From Streptomyces sp. CB02366 (GTDB lineage: Bacteria; Actinomycetota; Actinomycetes; Streptomycetales; Streptomycetaceae): a stretch of DNA of 64,000 nt. The stretch covers positions 1,191,178-1,255,177 of the forward strand of contig NZ_LIVT01000001.1 in NCBI RefSeq assembly GCF_001905905.1, given 5' to 3'. Shown here in pieces: positions 41,019 through 51,653 of the stretch. Below the pieces are notes generated by a model, which had not been told where the DNA came from, did not search any database, and saw nothing but the letters and a program-made list of their open reading frames with translations. Position 1 is the stretch's first letter. Each line of letters begins with the position of its first letter. The position numbers and the translations under genes were made by a program.

Positions 41019-41633
41019 ATGAGGAGCTACACCGCAGAGCCGAACCTGCCCTCGCCCGGCCGGACCCCCCACGCCCCGCCCCAAGCCGCGCTGCACCGGC
41101 CCGGCGCCGGCCCCGGGCCCGGCCGCGAACGCACGCCGATCACAGCGGCGGCGACCGGCGCCCGAGCGCTCCAGCGGCTGGCCGACCACGTCAACACCCA
41201 CGCACACGCGCTGCTGAGGATGACGGTGGGCCTCGTCTTCGTCGGCTTCGGCGTCCTGAAGCTGTTCCCCTCGGCGAGCCCCGCGGAACAACTGGCCGTG
41301 GACGCGGCGACGAAGATGACGCTGGGCCTGGTGCCGGAGACGGTACTGCTGCTCTCGCTCGCGGCATTGGAGACGGCCATCGGCATCGGCCTGATCATCG
41401 GCCGACGTCTGCTGCTCCCCGCCCTGATCGCGTTCTTCCTCCACATGGGCGGCGTGTTCTCGACGCTGCTCCTCCTCCCCGACGCCATGTGGCAACCCCA
41501 CTCGCCCGCCCCGACGATGGAGGGGCAGTACGTCGTCAAGAACGTGGTCCTGGTCGCGGTGTGCCTGGTGGTGGCCGCGCACGAGTGGAGCGGCAGGACC
41601 GCTCGCGAGGCCGGCCGGGAGGGGGCGGGCTGA
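41019..41633 (+). CDS. DoxX-family membrane protein
   Basis: This is a 204-residue protein from ATG 41019 with GGGAG 8 nt upstream. A ~60-residue Pro-rich cytoplasmic N-terminus is followed by four hydrophobic helices (RMTVGLVFVGFGVLKLF, VLLLSLAALETAIGIGLII, LLPALIAFFLHMGGVFSTLLLL, VVKNVVLVAVCLVVAAHEW) in the DoxX/DUF417 pattern. Family members are linked to redox or thiol stress in other actinobacteria, with no firm role here. Its promoter carries a DasR-type site, so expression may follow amino-sugar status. Confidence 0.75.
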   Translation: MRSYTAEPNLPSPGRTPHAPPQAALHRPGAGPGPGRERTPITAAATGARALQRLADHVNTHAHALLRMTVGLVFVGFGVLKLFPSASPAEQLAVDAATKMTLGLVPETVLLLSLAALETAIGIGLIIGRRLLLPALIAFFLHMGGVFSTLLLLPDAMWQPHSPAPTMEGQYVVKNVVLVAVCLVVAAHEWSGRTAREAGREGAG

Positions 41634-41739
41634 GCCCCCGGACGCGACCCGGGAGCCGCGGCCGTCTCGTCCGCCCCCTTAGCCTGTGGGAAGGATCCGC
41701 CTACGGGGGCGTCCTGACGGATGAAAGAGAACCTCACAC

Positions 41740-42165
41740 ATGACCAGGGAATCGGCCGCCGGAAGCGGCGACGAACCACTGCCCTACGCGCCTCTGCCGC
41801 CCGGTGCGCGCGGCCCGCTGGACCCGCCGCCGCTGGGGGCGCCTCCTCCGGGCTTCGGGCCCCGGCTCGTCATCGCGGAAGGCGTCCTCACCAAGGCGGC
41901 GGGTGCGGCCGACCGGATCTTCGACGACTTCCACAAGCCCGCCCGGTCGGTGGACGAGCCGACCGGGAAGGCCGCACGTGAGCTGGCGGGCTGGGAGAGC
42001 GCGGCGGCTCTGCGGACCTCGTTGAAGAACTGGCAGAACCAGTCGAAGGCCGCCGAGACGTGGCTGACCCGTATCGCGGAGAGCCTGCGCGCCTCGTCGC
42101 ACACGTACACCTCGACGAACCAGGGCGTCGAGCAGCAGTTCAGCGTTCTGAGGACCTACGGCTGA
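41740..42165 (+). CDS. WXG100-like small protein
   Basis: This is a 141-residue protein from ATG 41740. A Pro-rich N-terminus (~40 residues) precedes two long helices joined near LKNWQNQSKAAETWL. The arrangement helix - W-centred turn - helix ending GVEQQFSVL resembles type VII (ESX) WXG100 substrates, although the motif is WQN rather than WxG. The stop overlaps the next start (TGATG), and three genes form one operon. Export by a type VII system is inferred; no ESX genes are in the window. Confidence 0.6.
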   Translation: MTRESAAGSGDEPLPYAPLPPGARGPLDPPPLGAPPPGFGPRLVIAEGVLTKAAGAADRIFDDFHKPARSVDEPTGKAARELAGWESAAALRTSLKNWQNQSKAAETWLTRIAESLRASSHTYTSTNQGVEQQFSVLRTYG

Positions 42166-43307
42166 TGCCCGCCTTCTACCGTGAACTGCTCGACACCGAC
42201 CTCTCGGTGCTGGACGGCCTCGCCGACGCATGGCAGAACACCCACACCCGTACGGAGAAGCTGCCGAAGCGGATGATGGACGAAGTCCTCAAACCGCTGC
42301 GGGACAAAGGGTATTGGGAAGGCGCGGCGGCCCCGCACGCCTGGTCGCTGATCGACGACATCGCCCGCCAGCTGGCCGCCGCGAACAAGGTGGCCAAGGC
42401 GCTGGCAGGCGTCATCGACGACGCGGTGGCCGACCTCAAGGTCATCCGACGCGATCTGAAGGACGCGGTGCGGCGGACCCGGGACCAGGGGCTGGCTGTG
42501 GACGCCTCGGGCAGGGTCTCCGGATACATCACGGCCGAGCAGCACATCCCCATGGGCCAGCGCGTCTACAGCGCCCGCTACGCCGAACTGGCCCAGGAGG
42601 AGATCAACGGGATCGTCCGCCGGGGCATCACGGCGGACCAGAGCCTCTCCATGGCGCTCATGGCGGACGTGGGCCTCGGCGCGTGGTTCAACACCGGCCC
42701 CCGGCACAGTTCGATCGACACGACCGACCGGATCAGCGTCGACGAGTACAACGCGTACCACCGCGCCCTGTCGGGGAAGGACCCCTACCCCGAGGCCAAG
42801 GACGACAGCCCCTACGGACTGGGGCTGGACTACGTCACCGGCATCGGACCCCGCCACAAGGACTTCACCAACGGCGACCGGATGGCCGACCTGATGCAGT
42901 CCATGGAGAGCATGCAGGACATCCGGAAACAGACCGTCGAGCAGTGGGAGGCGACCGGCGACAAGGAGGGGCAGGCCGCCTTCTCCATCTCCGCGTCCGG
43001 CAAGGTCGCCGCGGGGAAGAAGCTGCTCACCGAGGACCTGCCGGCCATCGTCACCAACGACCCCGACCACCTGGGCGAGGCGTTCATGGGCTCGTACAAC
43101 GTCGACTACGTCGTGCGGGGCACGGATCCGGACGGTTCGCTGGTGGTCGAGTACACGCTGAACAACACCACCAGTTCGGAATCGGCGCTGCACTACATCG
43201 GCTACTACGACTGGCTGAAGTACGCGGAGATCGCCGACGGCCCGATGACCAGTGCGGTCAGCCAGACGGTCACCTGGACCGAACGCATCCCCGGGAAGAC
43301 GTCGTGA
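42165..43307 (+). CDS. Hypothetical protein with N-terminal WxG-like helices
   Basis: This is a 380-residue protein from ATG 42165. The first ~130 residues are helical (LSVLDGLADAWQNTHTRTEKL, a WEG at about 48, ARQLAAANKVAKALAGVIDDAV), suggestive of an LXG/WXG-type export domain. The remainder is a mixed domain with DRISVDEYNAYHRALSGKDP, DYVTGIGPRHKDFTNGDRMAD and a C-terminal beta region VDYVVRGTDPDGSLVVEYTLNN. It has no signal peptide. It might be a type VII-secreted protein whose partners are the upstream small protein and the downstream lipoprotein. No enzymatic motif is recognised. Confidence 0.65.
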   Translation: MPAFYRELLDTDLSVLDGLADAWQNTHTRTEKLPKRMMDEVLKPLRDKGYWEGAAAPHAWSLIDDIARQLAAANKVAKALAGVIDDAVADLKVIRRDLKDAVRRTRDQGLAVDASGRVSGYITAEQHIPMGQRVYSARYAELAQEEINGIVRRGITADQSLSMALMADVGLGAWFNTGPRHSSIDTTDRISVDEYNAYHRALSGKDPYPEAKDDSPYGLGLDYVTGIGPRHKDFTNGDRMADLMQSMESMQDIRKQTVEQWEATGDKEGQAAFSISASGKVAAGKKLLTEDLPAIVTNDPDHLGEAFMGSYNVDYVVRGTDPDGSLVVEYTLNNTTSSESALHYIGYYDWLKYAEIADGPMTSAVSQTVTWTERIPGKTS

Positions 43308-43795
43308 ACCGCGTCCGGCGGACGGCCCGCCGCCGCCTCTTCGCGGCAACCGCCCTGGCGGCGTGCTCCCTCCCCCTCACCACCGGCTGCACCGAGGCGG
43401 CCCGCTGCGGACCACCCGCCCTGGACGAGGTCAGCCAGATGGACCTGTACGGCACGTATGCCGGCCCCCACGGGTCACGGCTCACCCTGACGAACACCGG
43501 CGGCACGACCGTCACGTTCACGGCCCGCGACTGGCCGGCGGGGAACGGGGCGGGCATCCTCGCGGAGGACGCCCCCTCCTTCGACGGCACGGGGACGTGG
43601 TCGGTGGTGAGCGCCCCCGGTGAGCCCGGCCGTGTCCGCCTGAGCTTCGAGAACCGCGAGACCGGACGACCGGGGCCGCCCTTGCAGCAGTTGGAAGTCG
43701 GCAAGGGCGAGGGGGACGCGCCGCCGATGCTGTTCGCCAGGCTCGGCGACCCGGATGTGTGCCGGGTGTACGAACTGGAACGAGAGAGGGGATGA
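43304..43795 (+). CDS. Lipoprotein, third gene of the WXG-like set
   Basis: This is a 163-residue protein from the GTG that overlaps the preceding stop (GTGA). A twin-Arg-rich N-terminus (RRTARRRLFAATALAACSLPLTTGC) leads to a lipobox LTTGC, so it may be Tat-exported and lipidated. The mature domain is beta-rich (YGTYAGPHGSRLTLTNTGGTT, GTWSVVSA, RVRLSFENRE) and ends in a Cys-containing CRVYELE. It may act as an immunity or anchoring partner for the upstream protein. This is inferred from coupling only. Confidence 0.75.
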   Translation: MNRVRRTARRRLFAATALAACSLPLTTGCTEAARCGPPALDEVSQMDLYGTYAGPHGSRLTLTNTGGTTVTFTARDWPAGNGAGILAEDAPSFDGTGTWSVVSAPGEPGRVRLSFENRETGRPGPPLQQLEVGKGEGDAPPMLFARLGDPDVCRVYELERERG

Positions 43796-44129
43796 GGATG
43801 AGGTAGTACCGACACCGCCGCGGTGCTCCCTCGGTCCCGCGCAACGGTACGGGCAACACCCGCTTCGCCTCACCCCCCGGATACCGGCAATCGGCAATCG
43901 GCAACCGGTGGACAGGGGATGACGCACCGGCCGCCGACGACACACCGGAGCAGTTGCGCGCGCTCTGGCAGGGGGTGGTCCCCGGGCAGGCGGGGGTGTT
44001 CCCGGGTGGCCGCGCAGCGCCCGGTCCACCAGGTGGTGGTCCCCGCACAAGCGGGGGTCGCCCCGGCCCGGGCCTGAAGGGCTGGGGCGTACGGCAAGAG
44101 GTCGTGCCCCCGCGCGGGCCGTCCGCGCC
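43796..44129. other. Gene-free interval holding a CRISPR relic
   Basis: Only the two-unit CRISPR relic at 43975-44064 stands out. A shorter, doubtful third unit may exist near 44099. No gene is supported. Confidence 0.45.
43975..44064 (+). CRISPR. Relic CRISPR: two degenerate repeats, one spacer
   Basis: GTGGTCCCCGGGCAGGCGG (43975) and GTGGTCCCCGCACAAGCGG (44036) start exactly 61 bp apart and continue GGGTGTTCCC and GGGTCGCCCC. They keep the outer stem bases of the array 1-3 repeat but differ in the loop and 3' end. No leader-like sequence precedes them. The 61-bp register and shared ends make chance unlikely. Confidence 0.7.
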
Positions 44130-45458
44130 TCATCCCGCCCATCTCCCCGTCAGGAACGTCAGCGATACCAGCGTCGTCACGGGGGTCGCCACGCACAGGT
44201 ACGCCGTCCTGAACCACGGGTGGCGCAGGCTCAGCGCCGCCAGGCCGATCCACAGCGGCCACCACAGCAGCGTCGCGCGCGGGATGGACGTGTACCAGTA
44301 CGAGGTGCCGAGCGCCCACAGGCTGAGGACCACGTACACCGCCTCGGGCCAGCGGCGCCGGTACAGGAGTACGGCCGCCAGTGCGATCCCCACCACCATC
44401 GCCGCCAACTCCGCCTGGAACATCAGCGCGTAGCCGGTCGTCTGGGTCTGGCCGAACGCCCCGGTCCACGTGTTCGCCCACGCCTCCCAGGGCGTGTGGA
44501 ACGTTCGGTACCAGCCGCGTTCCTGCGCGTGCTTCCAGGCCATCCAGTCGCCGGTGTGCGCGTGCAGGTACCAGCTGTACGCGGCCGGGGGCAGCGCCGG
44601 AAGCAGCGTCCAGCCCACCGCCCGCCAACTCCGCCGGCCCTCCCGCTCACGCACCGCCGTCAGGATGAACAGCAGCCCGATGGCCGCCGCGAGGAACAGG
44701 CCGCTGATCCGCACCGTCGTCCCCAGCGTGGTCAGTACGGCGGCGAGCGCCCACCGGTGCCTCATCGCCGCCAGCCAGGCGGGCAGCGCGAACGCCAGGA
44801 ACAGCGCCTCCGTGTAACCCGCCGCCAGGAACACCGCACACGGGGAGAGGAGGAAGAGAACCGCTGTGCGGGAGCCCGCCGCCTCCGCCGGCAGGCACGC
44901 CCGGGCGATACGGGCCAGGGCCACGACCGCGACGGCCCCCGCGACGAACGAGATGAGCAGTCCGGCCGCCGTCCAGTCCGGCACGACCGTGTGCACGGCC
45001 CGGAGGGTGAGGGGGTAACCGGGGAAGAACGCCTCCCGGTTGTCCCAGCCTTCCGTCCAGGGGCCCGTGCCCGCCGGGAAGTAACCGTCGCGCGCCAGGT
45101 GGAGGTAGTGGTTCGCGTCCCACTGCTGGAAGGGGGCCAGTACCGGGGCCGTCTCCCGGGCGCCGGACCGGGCGGGGAACAGCCAACGGGCCAGGTGGGC
45201 CGTGATCCCCAGGGATATTCGGGTCAGGAGGTAGAGCCCGAGCACGGCGCGGTCGGCAGGGGTCACCCGCGCCGCCGCCCGGCGGAACCGTCCCCCCGGG
45301 GGCCCGGGTATGGGCCCGGGGTCGTCGTCGGACCCCCGGCGTTCCGGCGGTACGGCGGGGCCCCGACGCCCGGAGCGCACGGAGGTGCGGGGCTCGGGGG
45401 TCGCCGGGAGAGCAGCTGACGGCTGCGGACCGGGGGAAAGCGTGGTCAACTCAGGCAC
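44130..45458 (-). CDS. PIG-V-like mannosyltransferase, membrane
   Basis: This is a 442-residue polytopic protein from GTG 45458. A ~65-residue Pro/Arg-rich cytoplasmic N-terminus is followed by about ten hydrophobic helices. The signature region is FQQWDANHYLHLARDGYF (about 112-129), with EAFFPGYPLTLRAVHTV (about 146), matching the luminal Asp/His loop of GPI mannosyltransferase-like GT-C enzymes. It is expected to use polyprenyl-phosphate-mannose outside the membrane. Acceptor unknown. No neighbouring glycosylation genes. Confidence 0.8.
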   Translation of the reverse strand: MPELTTLSPGPQPSAALPATPEPRTSVRSGRRGPAVPPERRGSDDDPGPIPGPPGGRFRRAAARVTPADRAVLGLYLLTRISLGITAHLARWLFPARSGARETAPVLAPFQQWDANHYLHLARDGYFPAGTGPWTEGWDNREAFFPGYPLTLRAVHTVVPDWTAAGLLISFVAGAVAVVALARIARACLPAEAAGSRTAVLFLLSPCAVFLAAGYTEALFLAFALPAWLAAMRHRWALAAVLTTLGTTVRISGLFLAAAIGLLFILTAVREREGRRSWRAVGWTLLPALPPAAYSWYLHAHTGDWMAWKHAQERGWYRTFHTPWEAWANTWTGAFGQTQTTGYALMFQAELAAMVVGIALAAVLLYRRRWPEAVYVVLSLWALGTSYWYTSIPRATLLWWPLWIGLAALSLRHPWFRTAYLCVATPVTTLVSLTFLTGRWAG

Positions 45459-45571
45459 CTTTCGGGCGCGCCTCGCGGAGGCGCCGGGGCATGGGCGTAC
45501 GGGGTCTCCCGGGGGAGCCGCCGGGGCGCGGGAAGGACGGCGGAGGGAACGGGCTGTCTCTTCGCCCGGGG

Positions 45572-46117
45572 TCAGGGCATCGACTCCGCCCCGTCCTTCG
45601 CCGACTCCGTCCCGTCCGTCGTCGCGGAAGCCGTCGCGGAAGCCGCACGGGTCGCCGGAGCCGTCGTCGGGGCCGTGGCGGTCGGCGGTGTCCGCGGCGT
45701 CCCGGTCGCGCTCATGCCCGTACTCGTCCGCGTGGGACGGCCGGACGGGTCCTCCGCCCCGGTGCCTCCCGTGCCTCCCGTGCCTCCCGTGCCTCCCGGC
45801 AGGGTCGTGGCCGGTGACGGCGGGGAGGGCGGATCGGTCGACAGCCGGAGATGGGGCGGTACGGGCGGCGGATGGCCGGGGGACGGGTCCGTGGCCGGGG
45901 CGACCGCTTCCGGCCGTACCGGCAGCATGCCCACCGCCGTCGCACCGCCCCCGCCGACGACGAGGCAGACGCCCACCGCGACCGCGGCCATCCGCCGGCG
46001 CCGGGCGCGCATGCCGCGCTGGGCGATCCTCGACGCGTCGTCCGGGTCGGCGCGGACCTGCCCGAACTCACCGGCTTCCCGGAACAGGGACCGCAACGGA
46101 TCCCGCCGTTCAGACAT
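45572..46117 (-). CDS. Membrane protein coupled to the ECF sigma factor
   Basis: This is a 181-residue protein from ATG 46117, overlapping the sigma-factor stop by 8 bp. A cytoplasmic N-terminus (~45 residues; RRDPLRSLFREAGEFGQVRADPDDASRIAQRG) leads through RARRRR into one helix (MAAVAVGVCLVVGGGGATAVG). Then comes a ~110-residue Pro/Thr/Ser-rich external tail containing GGT repeats. Position and topology suit a regulator of the sigma factor, but the usual zinc-binding anti-sigma HxxxCxxC is absent. Confidence 0.7.
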   Translation of the reverse strand: MSERRDPLRSLFREAGEFGQVRADPDDASRIAQRGMRARRRRMAAVAVGVCLVVGGGGATAVGMLPVRPEAVAPATDPSPGHPPPVPPHLRLSTDPPSPPSPATTLPGGTGGTGGTGGTGAEDPSGRPTRTSTGMSATGTPRTPPTATAPTTAPATRAASATASATTDGTESAKDGAESMP

Positions 46118-46640
46118 CACGTGCCTCCTCGATGCGGGGGTCTCCCAGCCGATGCGCGAGCGCCACCCGGCCGCGGACCAGATGCGTCTTGATCGTGCTG
46201 GTGGAAAGCCCGGTCTCCCCCGCGATCTGCTCGACCGTGAGGTCGCACAGGTAGTGCAGGGTCAGCGTCCGCCGCTGCTGGGCGGGCAGTTCCCGGAGCG
46301 CGGCGACCAGTGCCACATGGTCCGGGCCCGGCGGTGCGACGTGCTCCGCGAACGGCCCGCTCCCCCGGCCCCACGCGTCCGCCGAGCGCCGCCGGAACCG
46401 CCAGCGGCTCACCGCGAGCCGCCAGGCGACCGTACGGATCCACGCCTCGGGCTGCCCCTCACGCTCCAGCCGAGCGCGCCGGACCCACGCCTTGACGAAC
46501 GCTTCCTGCACGACGTCCTGCGCCTCCTGGAGGTCGCCGGTCATCACGTACAGCTGGCCTGTGAGACGCGCGACCGCCTGGGCGTAGAACTCTTCGAACT
46601 CCTCGACGGTCACCAATCGCTCCCGGGTCTTTCGCTTCAC
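46110..46640 (-). CDS. ECF RNA polymerase sigma factor (SigE-type small family)
   Basis: This is a 176-residue protein. Region 2 spans about 15-80 (FEEFYAQAVARLTGQLYVMTG, DVVQEAFVKAWVR), and region 4 about 115-170 (LPAQQRRTLTLHYLCDLTVEQIAGETGLSTSTIKTHLVRGR). It has no region 1 or 3, as for ECF factors. The start at 46640 is an ATG in MKRKTRERLVTVEEFEEFY. It is translationally coupled to the membrane protein downstream, which probably regulates it. Confidence 0.9.
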   Translation of the reverse strand: MKRKTRERLVTVEEFEEFYAQAVARLTGQLYVMTGDLQEAQDVVQEAFVKAWVRRARLEREGQPEAWIRTVAWRLAVSRWRFRRRSADAWGRGSGPFAEHVAPPGPDHVALVAALRELPAQQRRTLTLHYLCDLTVEQIAGETGLSTSTIKTHLVRGRVALAHRLGDPRIEEARDV

Positions 46641-46854
46641 CGGGTATACGCCCGCCGCCGGTCATCCGGTCGACACTACCCACCGGGGAATCCGGGTGAC
46701 GGCCGTCACAGCGGCCGAAAGGCCGGTGCGGGCCCCGGGCGCCCCGCCCGCGCCGGGAAGCCCGGGCTTCTCCCCCTGCCGGTACGACCGCCCCGCCACC
46801 CCGCCGCCCCGCCGCCCGACCGCCCGACCGCCCGGCCGCTCTGCCGCCCGGCCG

Positions 46855-49509
46855 CTACCTCTGCGCCCCCGCCTCCCGCGCCGCGTCCACGACCGTCCGC
46901 ACCGCCGCGAGCACCGCCTCGTCGCTGAGGACGGCGCGCCACTGGCCGTGGCCGACGGGACGCTCATCGGCGTCGAGCAGGCGCCGCACCCGCGGGGCCG
47001 CGTCCGCCGCGCACCGCGGGTCGGCGGCGGCGACCTCGGCGAGGAGTTCCAGGGGCTCGACGATCGTGGGCGGGTAGCCGCCCGGCGGGCAGATCCGCAC
47101 CAGCTCGACCAGGGCCGGGGCGGTCCGCCGCCCGTCCCGCGTGAGCTTCCACAGGGCCCGGAGGATTTCCAGCGCCTCGGAGCGGCAGCCGCCCTCGATG
47201 CGCGCCCGGGCGGTGGCGTACAGCCGCCGCGCCACCCGGCCGGCCACGGGCGGATGGGTGGCGGCGACCTCGGCGAGCAGGAGCAGCGGCTGGACGCCTC
47301 CCGGCGTCGTGTGAGCCTTCCGCGCACTGTCGGCGGTCAACTCCATGAGCGCCGGAACGACCTCCTCCGCGTCGCCGGTCACCCGCCACAGGGCCCGCGC
47401 CCTCTCCACGGCGTCCTTCGGGGCGGAGGAGGGACTGCGGGGTTTCTCGCGAAGGGCCTCCCGGAACAGTCCGCGCAGCCAGTCCGCCGATCCGGACGCG
47501 AGCGGTCCCAGCGCGGCGCAGGCGCGGACGCGGTCCCGGTCGGTGGCCTCGGCGCTCAGTTCGGGGAACCGGCTCTCCCCGGGGGAGCGCAGCAGGGCCA
47601 GCAAGGGTTCGCCGTCACCGGTCAGGGCGAAGTGGACGAACGGATCGACCCGCGTGACGTCCGGCCAGAACCGGGGCGGGCCCAGGCTCTCCCGCAACCG
47701 GTCGCGGTGGGCGGCCGCGACCGGGCCGGCGCCCAGCATCCGCAGGGCCTGTGCCGCTTCGACCAACGTCTCGTCCTCGTCCAGCAGTCGGGTCAGACGC
47801 TCGACGACGGGGCCGCCCTTCTCGTGCCACCGTCGCAGGATCGCGTAGTACGCGCCCCGCTCGAACGACGACGCGGCCCGGGCCCGCGCCAGCAGGGGCC
47901 CCAGAAGCGTCTCCACGCGGTCGGCGAACCCGCCCAGCGCCTCCGGGTAGTTGAGATCGCTCACCTCCCAGGCGCAGGTGGAGACGGAGGGGGCCCACGA
48001 CGCGAACCCCGTGGCCCGGCCCGACAGCAGCCCGGCTGCCAACGGCCCGACGCACCGATCGTCCCCCATCCGGCCCAGCGCCCACAGCGCGTGCCGCCGC
48101 GCTGGCTCGTGGGGTTCGTCGTCCACCGCCAGGTGCGCCGCCACCCGGTCGGCCCACGGGCGCGCCGCAACCCCGCACATGGCGAGGACCCGCAGCGCGA
48201 AGGCCCGGTTCACGGCATCCGCGTGGTCGACGAACTCCGCTACCTCCGGAAGGAGTTCGGGAACGGCTGACCGCCACCGGGACATCAGCGCCGCCGCGAC
48301 CCGCAGGCCGCCCTCGTGGTGGGCGGCGGTCTCGTGGCGCAGCAGCTGTCGTGCGAAGGCGAGCCGCCCCGGCAGGTCGCGTCCGAACCCCGCGTCGGCA
48401 TCGGTGACGTGGGCGACGTACAGCGCGCGGTCCCCCCGGTAGCGAGCGGCATCGGCGGGCGACGGCCTGAGCAGGACATCGGCGGCGGTACGGGCGTCCG
48501 CCGAGTCGGGGCGGCCGGGAAGGGCACGGCGCAGCGCGGCGATCGCGGACAGCCGGACGTCGTGCCCGTGGTGTTCGGTCCACGCGATCCACGCGTCGAT
48601 GTCCTCGTCGAGGTCGGGTTCCTCGCCCTTTCCCGGGTCGCTCGCCCGCTGCCGCAGCCAGGCGACGGCCTCATCGCGCCGGGTCTCGGCGCGGGCGGCC
48701 AGTTCGCCCACGCCCAGCACGAGGCGTTCGGCCACCGCCCGTTCGGGTTCGTCCTCGAAGCGGGCCCGGAAGCGGTCGACGACCTCGTCCGCCCGGAGGG
48801 CGGCCTGGGCGAGTACGGTCACCGTCCCGGCCCGTACGTCTTCGGCGTCGTCCGCGAGCCCCGGCAGCAGCGCGTCGACCGCCCGCTCCCACACCGCCGG
48901 CCAGGCCGCGGGGGCGGGGGGCCGCCACCCGCCGGGCTTCGGATCGGGCGCCACCGTACGGGCTCCGTTCCCCGCGCGGGCGAGGTCGGCGAGCGTGGAC
49001 AGGAGCTGGGGCCGCACCTTCACGGCCGGATCCCGTACGGCCTCGACGAGGAACGTGAGCACCTCGAACGCCGCGGGCCGTACCGAACCGCCGTGGCCGC
49101 AGCAGGCGAAGTGGAGGGCGTCATGGGCGTCGTCGGCCGTCCGCCGGTCGGGCGACCAGAGCCGTTCCAGCAGATCCGGCCCGTACCGTTCGGAGGTGTA
49201 GGGGTCGACCACCTTCGACCAGTCGACCTCCGCGGCGAACCGGGCCGACAACTCCGCGCCCGCGCCGCCCCCGAAGTCCCGGGCCCCCACGCCTTCCGCG
49301 CCCGCCGTACCTGCCGTACTCGCTGTACTCCCGGCATCCGCGGGCCCGGGCCTCGGCCCCCCCGCGTCCTCCACCCCGTCCGCGTCCTCCACGTCGCCCG
49401 CTCCCCCCGCGTCGTCCACACACTGCCAGAGCCACCTCTCCACCGCGCCCGGGACGAAACCGGTGGGATACCCCGGCTGGAGCCAGGACCCGGAACGGCC
49501 GGAATGCAC
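46855..49509 (-). CDS. Large HEAT-repeat-like protein
   Basis: This is an 884-residue protein from ATG 49509. After a ~75-residue Gly/Ala/Asp low-complexity segment the chain is built of short paired helices of the HEAT/armadillo kind. Examples are VRAGTVTVLAQAALRADEVVDRF, AFALRVLAMCGVAARPWADRVAAHL and HALWALGRMGDDRCVGPLAAGLL. No catalytic motif or membrane segment is visible. It probably serves as a protein-binding scaffold. Some relatives in Streptomyces are encoded near regulators of development, but I cannot assign a partner. The initiation site within the repetitive N-terminus is uncertain. Confidence 0.75.
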   Translation of the reverse strand: MHSGRSGSWLQPGYPTGFVPGAVERWLWQCVDDAGGAGDVEDADGVEDAGGPRPGPADAGSTASTAGTAGAEGVGARDFGGGAGAELSARFAAEVDWSKVVDPYTSERYGPDLLERLWSPDRRTADDAHDALHFACCGHGGSVRPAAFEVLTFLVEAVRDPAVKVRPQLLSTLADLARAGNGARTVAPDPKPGGWRPPAPAAWPAVWERAVDALLPGLADDAEDVRAGTVTVLAQAALRADEVVDRFRARFEDEPERAVAERLVLGVGELAARAETRRDEAVAWLRQRASDPGKGEEPDLDEDIDAWIAWTEHHGHDVRLSAIAALRRALPGRPDSADARTAADVLLRPSPADAARYRGDRALYVAHVTDADAGFGRDLPGRLAFARQLLRHETAAHHEGGLRVAAALMSRWRSAVPELLPEVAEFVDHADAVNRAFALRVLAMCGVAARPWADRVAAHLAVDDEPHEPARRHALWALGRMGDDRCVGPLAAGLLSGRATGFASWAPSVSTCAWEVSDLNYPEALGGFADRVETLLGPLLARARAASSFERGAYYAILRRWHEKGGPVVERLTRLLDEDETLVEAAQALRMLGAGPVAAAHRDRLRESLGPPRFWPDVTRVDPFVHFALTGDGEPLLALLRSPGESRFPELSAEATDRDRVRACAALGPLASGSADWLRGLFREALREKPRSPSSAPKDAVERARALWRVTGDAEEVVPALMELTADSARKAHTTPGGVQPLLLLAEVAATHPPVAGRVARRLYATARARIEGGCRSEALEILRALWKLTRDGRRTAPALVELVRICPPGGYPPTIVEPLELLAEVAAADPRCAADAAPRVRRLLDADERPVGHGQWRAVLSDEAVLAAVRTVVDAAREAGAQR

Positions 49510-49625
49510 CGCCTGCGGGAAGCGAAGGGAACACCTGCTGACAGGGGAGAGCGCGGAAGCCGAATAGTCAGCAGTCCGACCCGCGCGTGACCCACAGCCC
49601 TCCCTCTCGACGCCCCCGCGAACGC

Positions 49626-49666
49626 CTCAGGGGCGGTACCCCCGTGAAGGAGGTACCGCCCCTGAG
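49626..49666 (-). terminator. Terminator of groEL
   Basis: CTCAGGGGCGGTACC (49626-49640) and its perfect complement (49652-49666) enclose an 11-nt loop, 35 bp after the groEL stop. Confidence 0.85.
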
Positions 49667-49700
49667 GGACGTACGCGGAACTTCGCGATCGGCAGGCCGA

Positions 49701-51428
<1,728 letters not shown>

Positions 51429-51449
51429 TCACCGGCCCGGCCCAAAATT

Positions 51450-51476
51450 CTGTCACTCTCACCTGGAGAGTGCTAA
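51450..51476. promoter_or_regulatory. CIRCE element, proximal (imperfect)
   Basis: CTGTCACTC-N9-GAGTGCTAA: one arm matches the HrcA consensus perfectly and the other matches in CACTC only. Confidence 0.75.
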
Positions 51477-51482
51477 CGCCAA

Positions 51483-51511
51483 TGATTAGCACTCGACCCC
51501 CGAGAGTGCAA
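51483..51511 (-). promoter_or_regulatory. groEL promoter inside CIRCE
   Basis: On the minus strand TTGCAC (51511-51506) and TAATCA (51488-51483) are spaced by 17 bp, so the HrcA site covers both hexamers. The resulting leader is about 150 nt. Confidence 0.65.
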
Positions 51512-51512
51512 G
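51486..51512. promoter_or_regulatory. CIRCE element, distal
   Basis: TTAGCACTC-N9-GAGTGCAAG matches the HrcA operator with two changes in one arm and lies directly on the promoter. Confidence 0.85.
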
Positions 51513-51534
51513 CGCCTCGGGCGAGTGCCCGCCA

Positions 51535-51625
51535 TGCGGTACGGGGCCGCCGGCCGTGCGGTACGGGGCCGCCGGGCGTACGGCCCCTGGGGGTGGCGGC
51601 CGTACGGCCCCTGGGGGCGGCGGGC
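51535..51625. repeat. Tandem duplications in the groEL-csp intergenic region
   Basis: TGCGGTACGGGGCCGCCGG occurs twice in a row, followed by two copies of GTACGGCCCCTGGGGG with GGCGG. The second pair is the inverse complement of the first in its GTACGGCCCC/GGGGCCG core. Confidence 0.65.
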
Positions 51626-51653
51626 CCCCGGGTGCGGCGGGCCCCGGACGCGC

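Noticed and set aside
44097..44125. A third unit of the relic CRISPR (GTCGTGCCCCCGCGCGGGCC)
   Set aside because: It is near the 61-bp register but too diverged, and GC-rich stem-like strings are common here.
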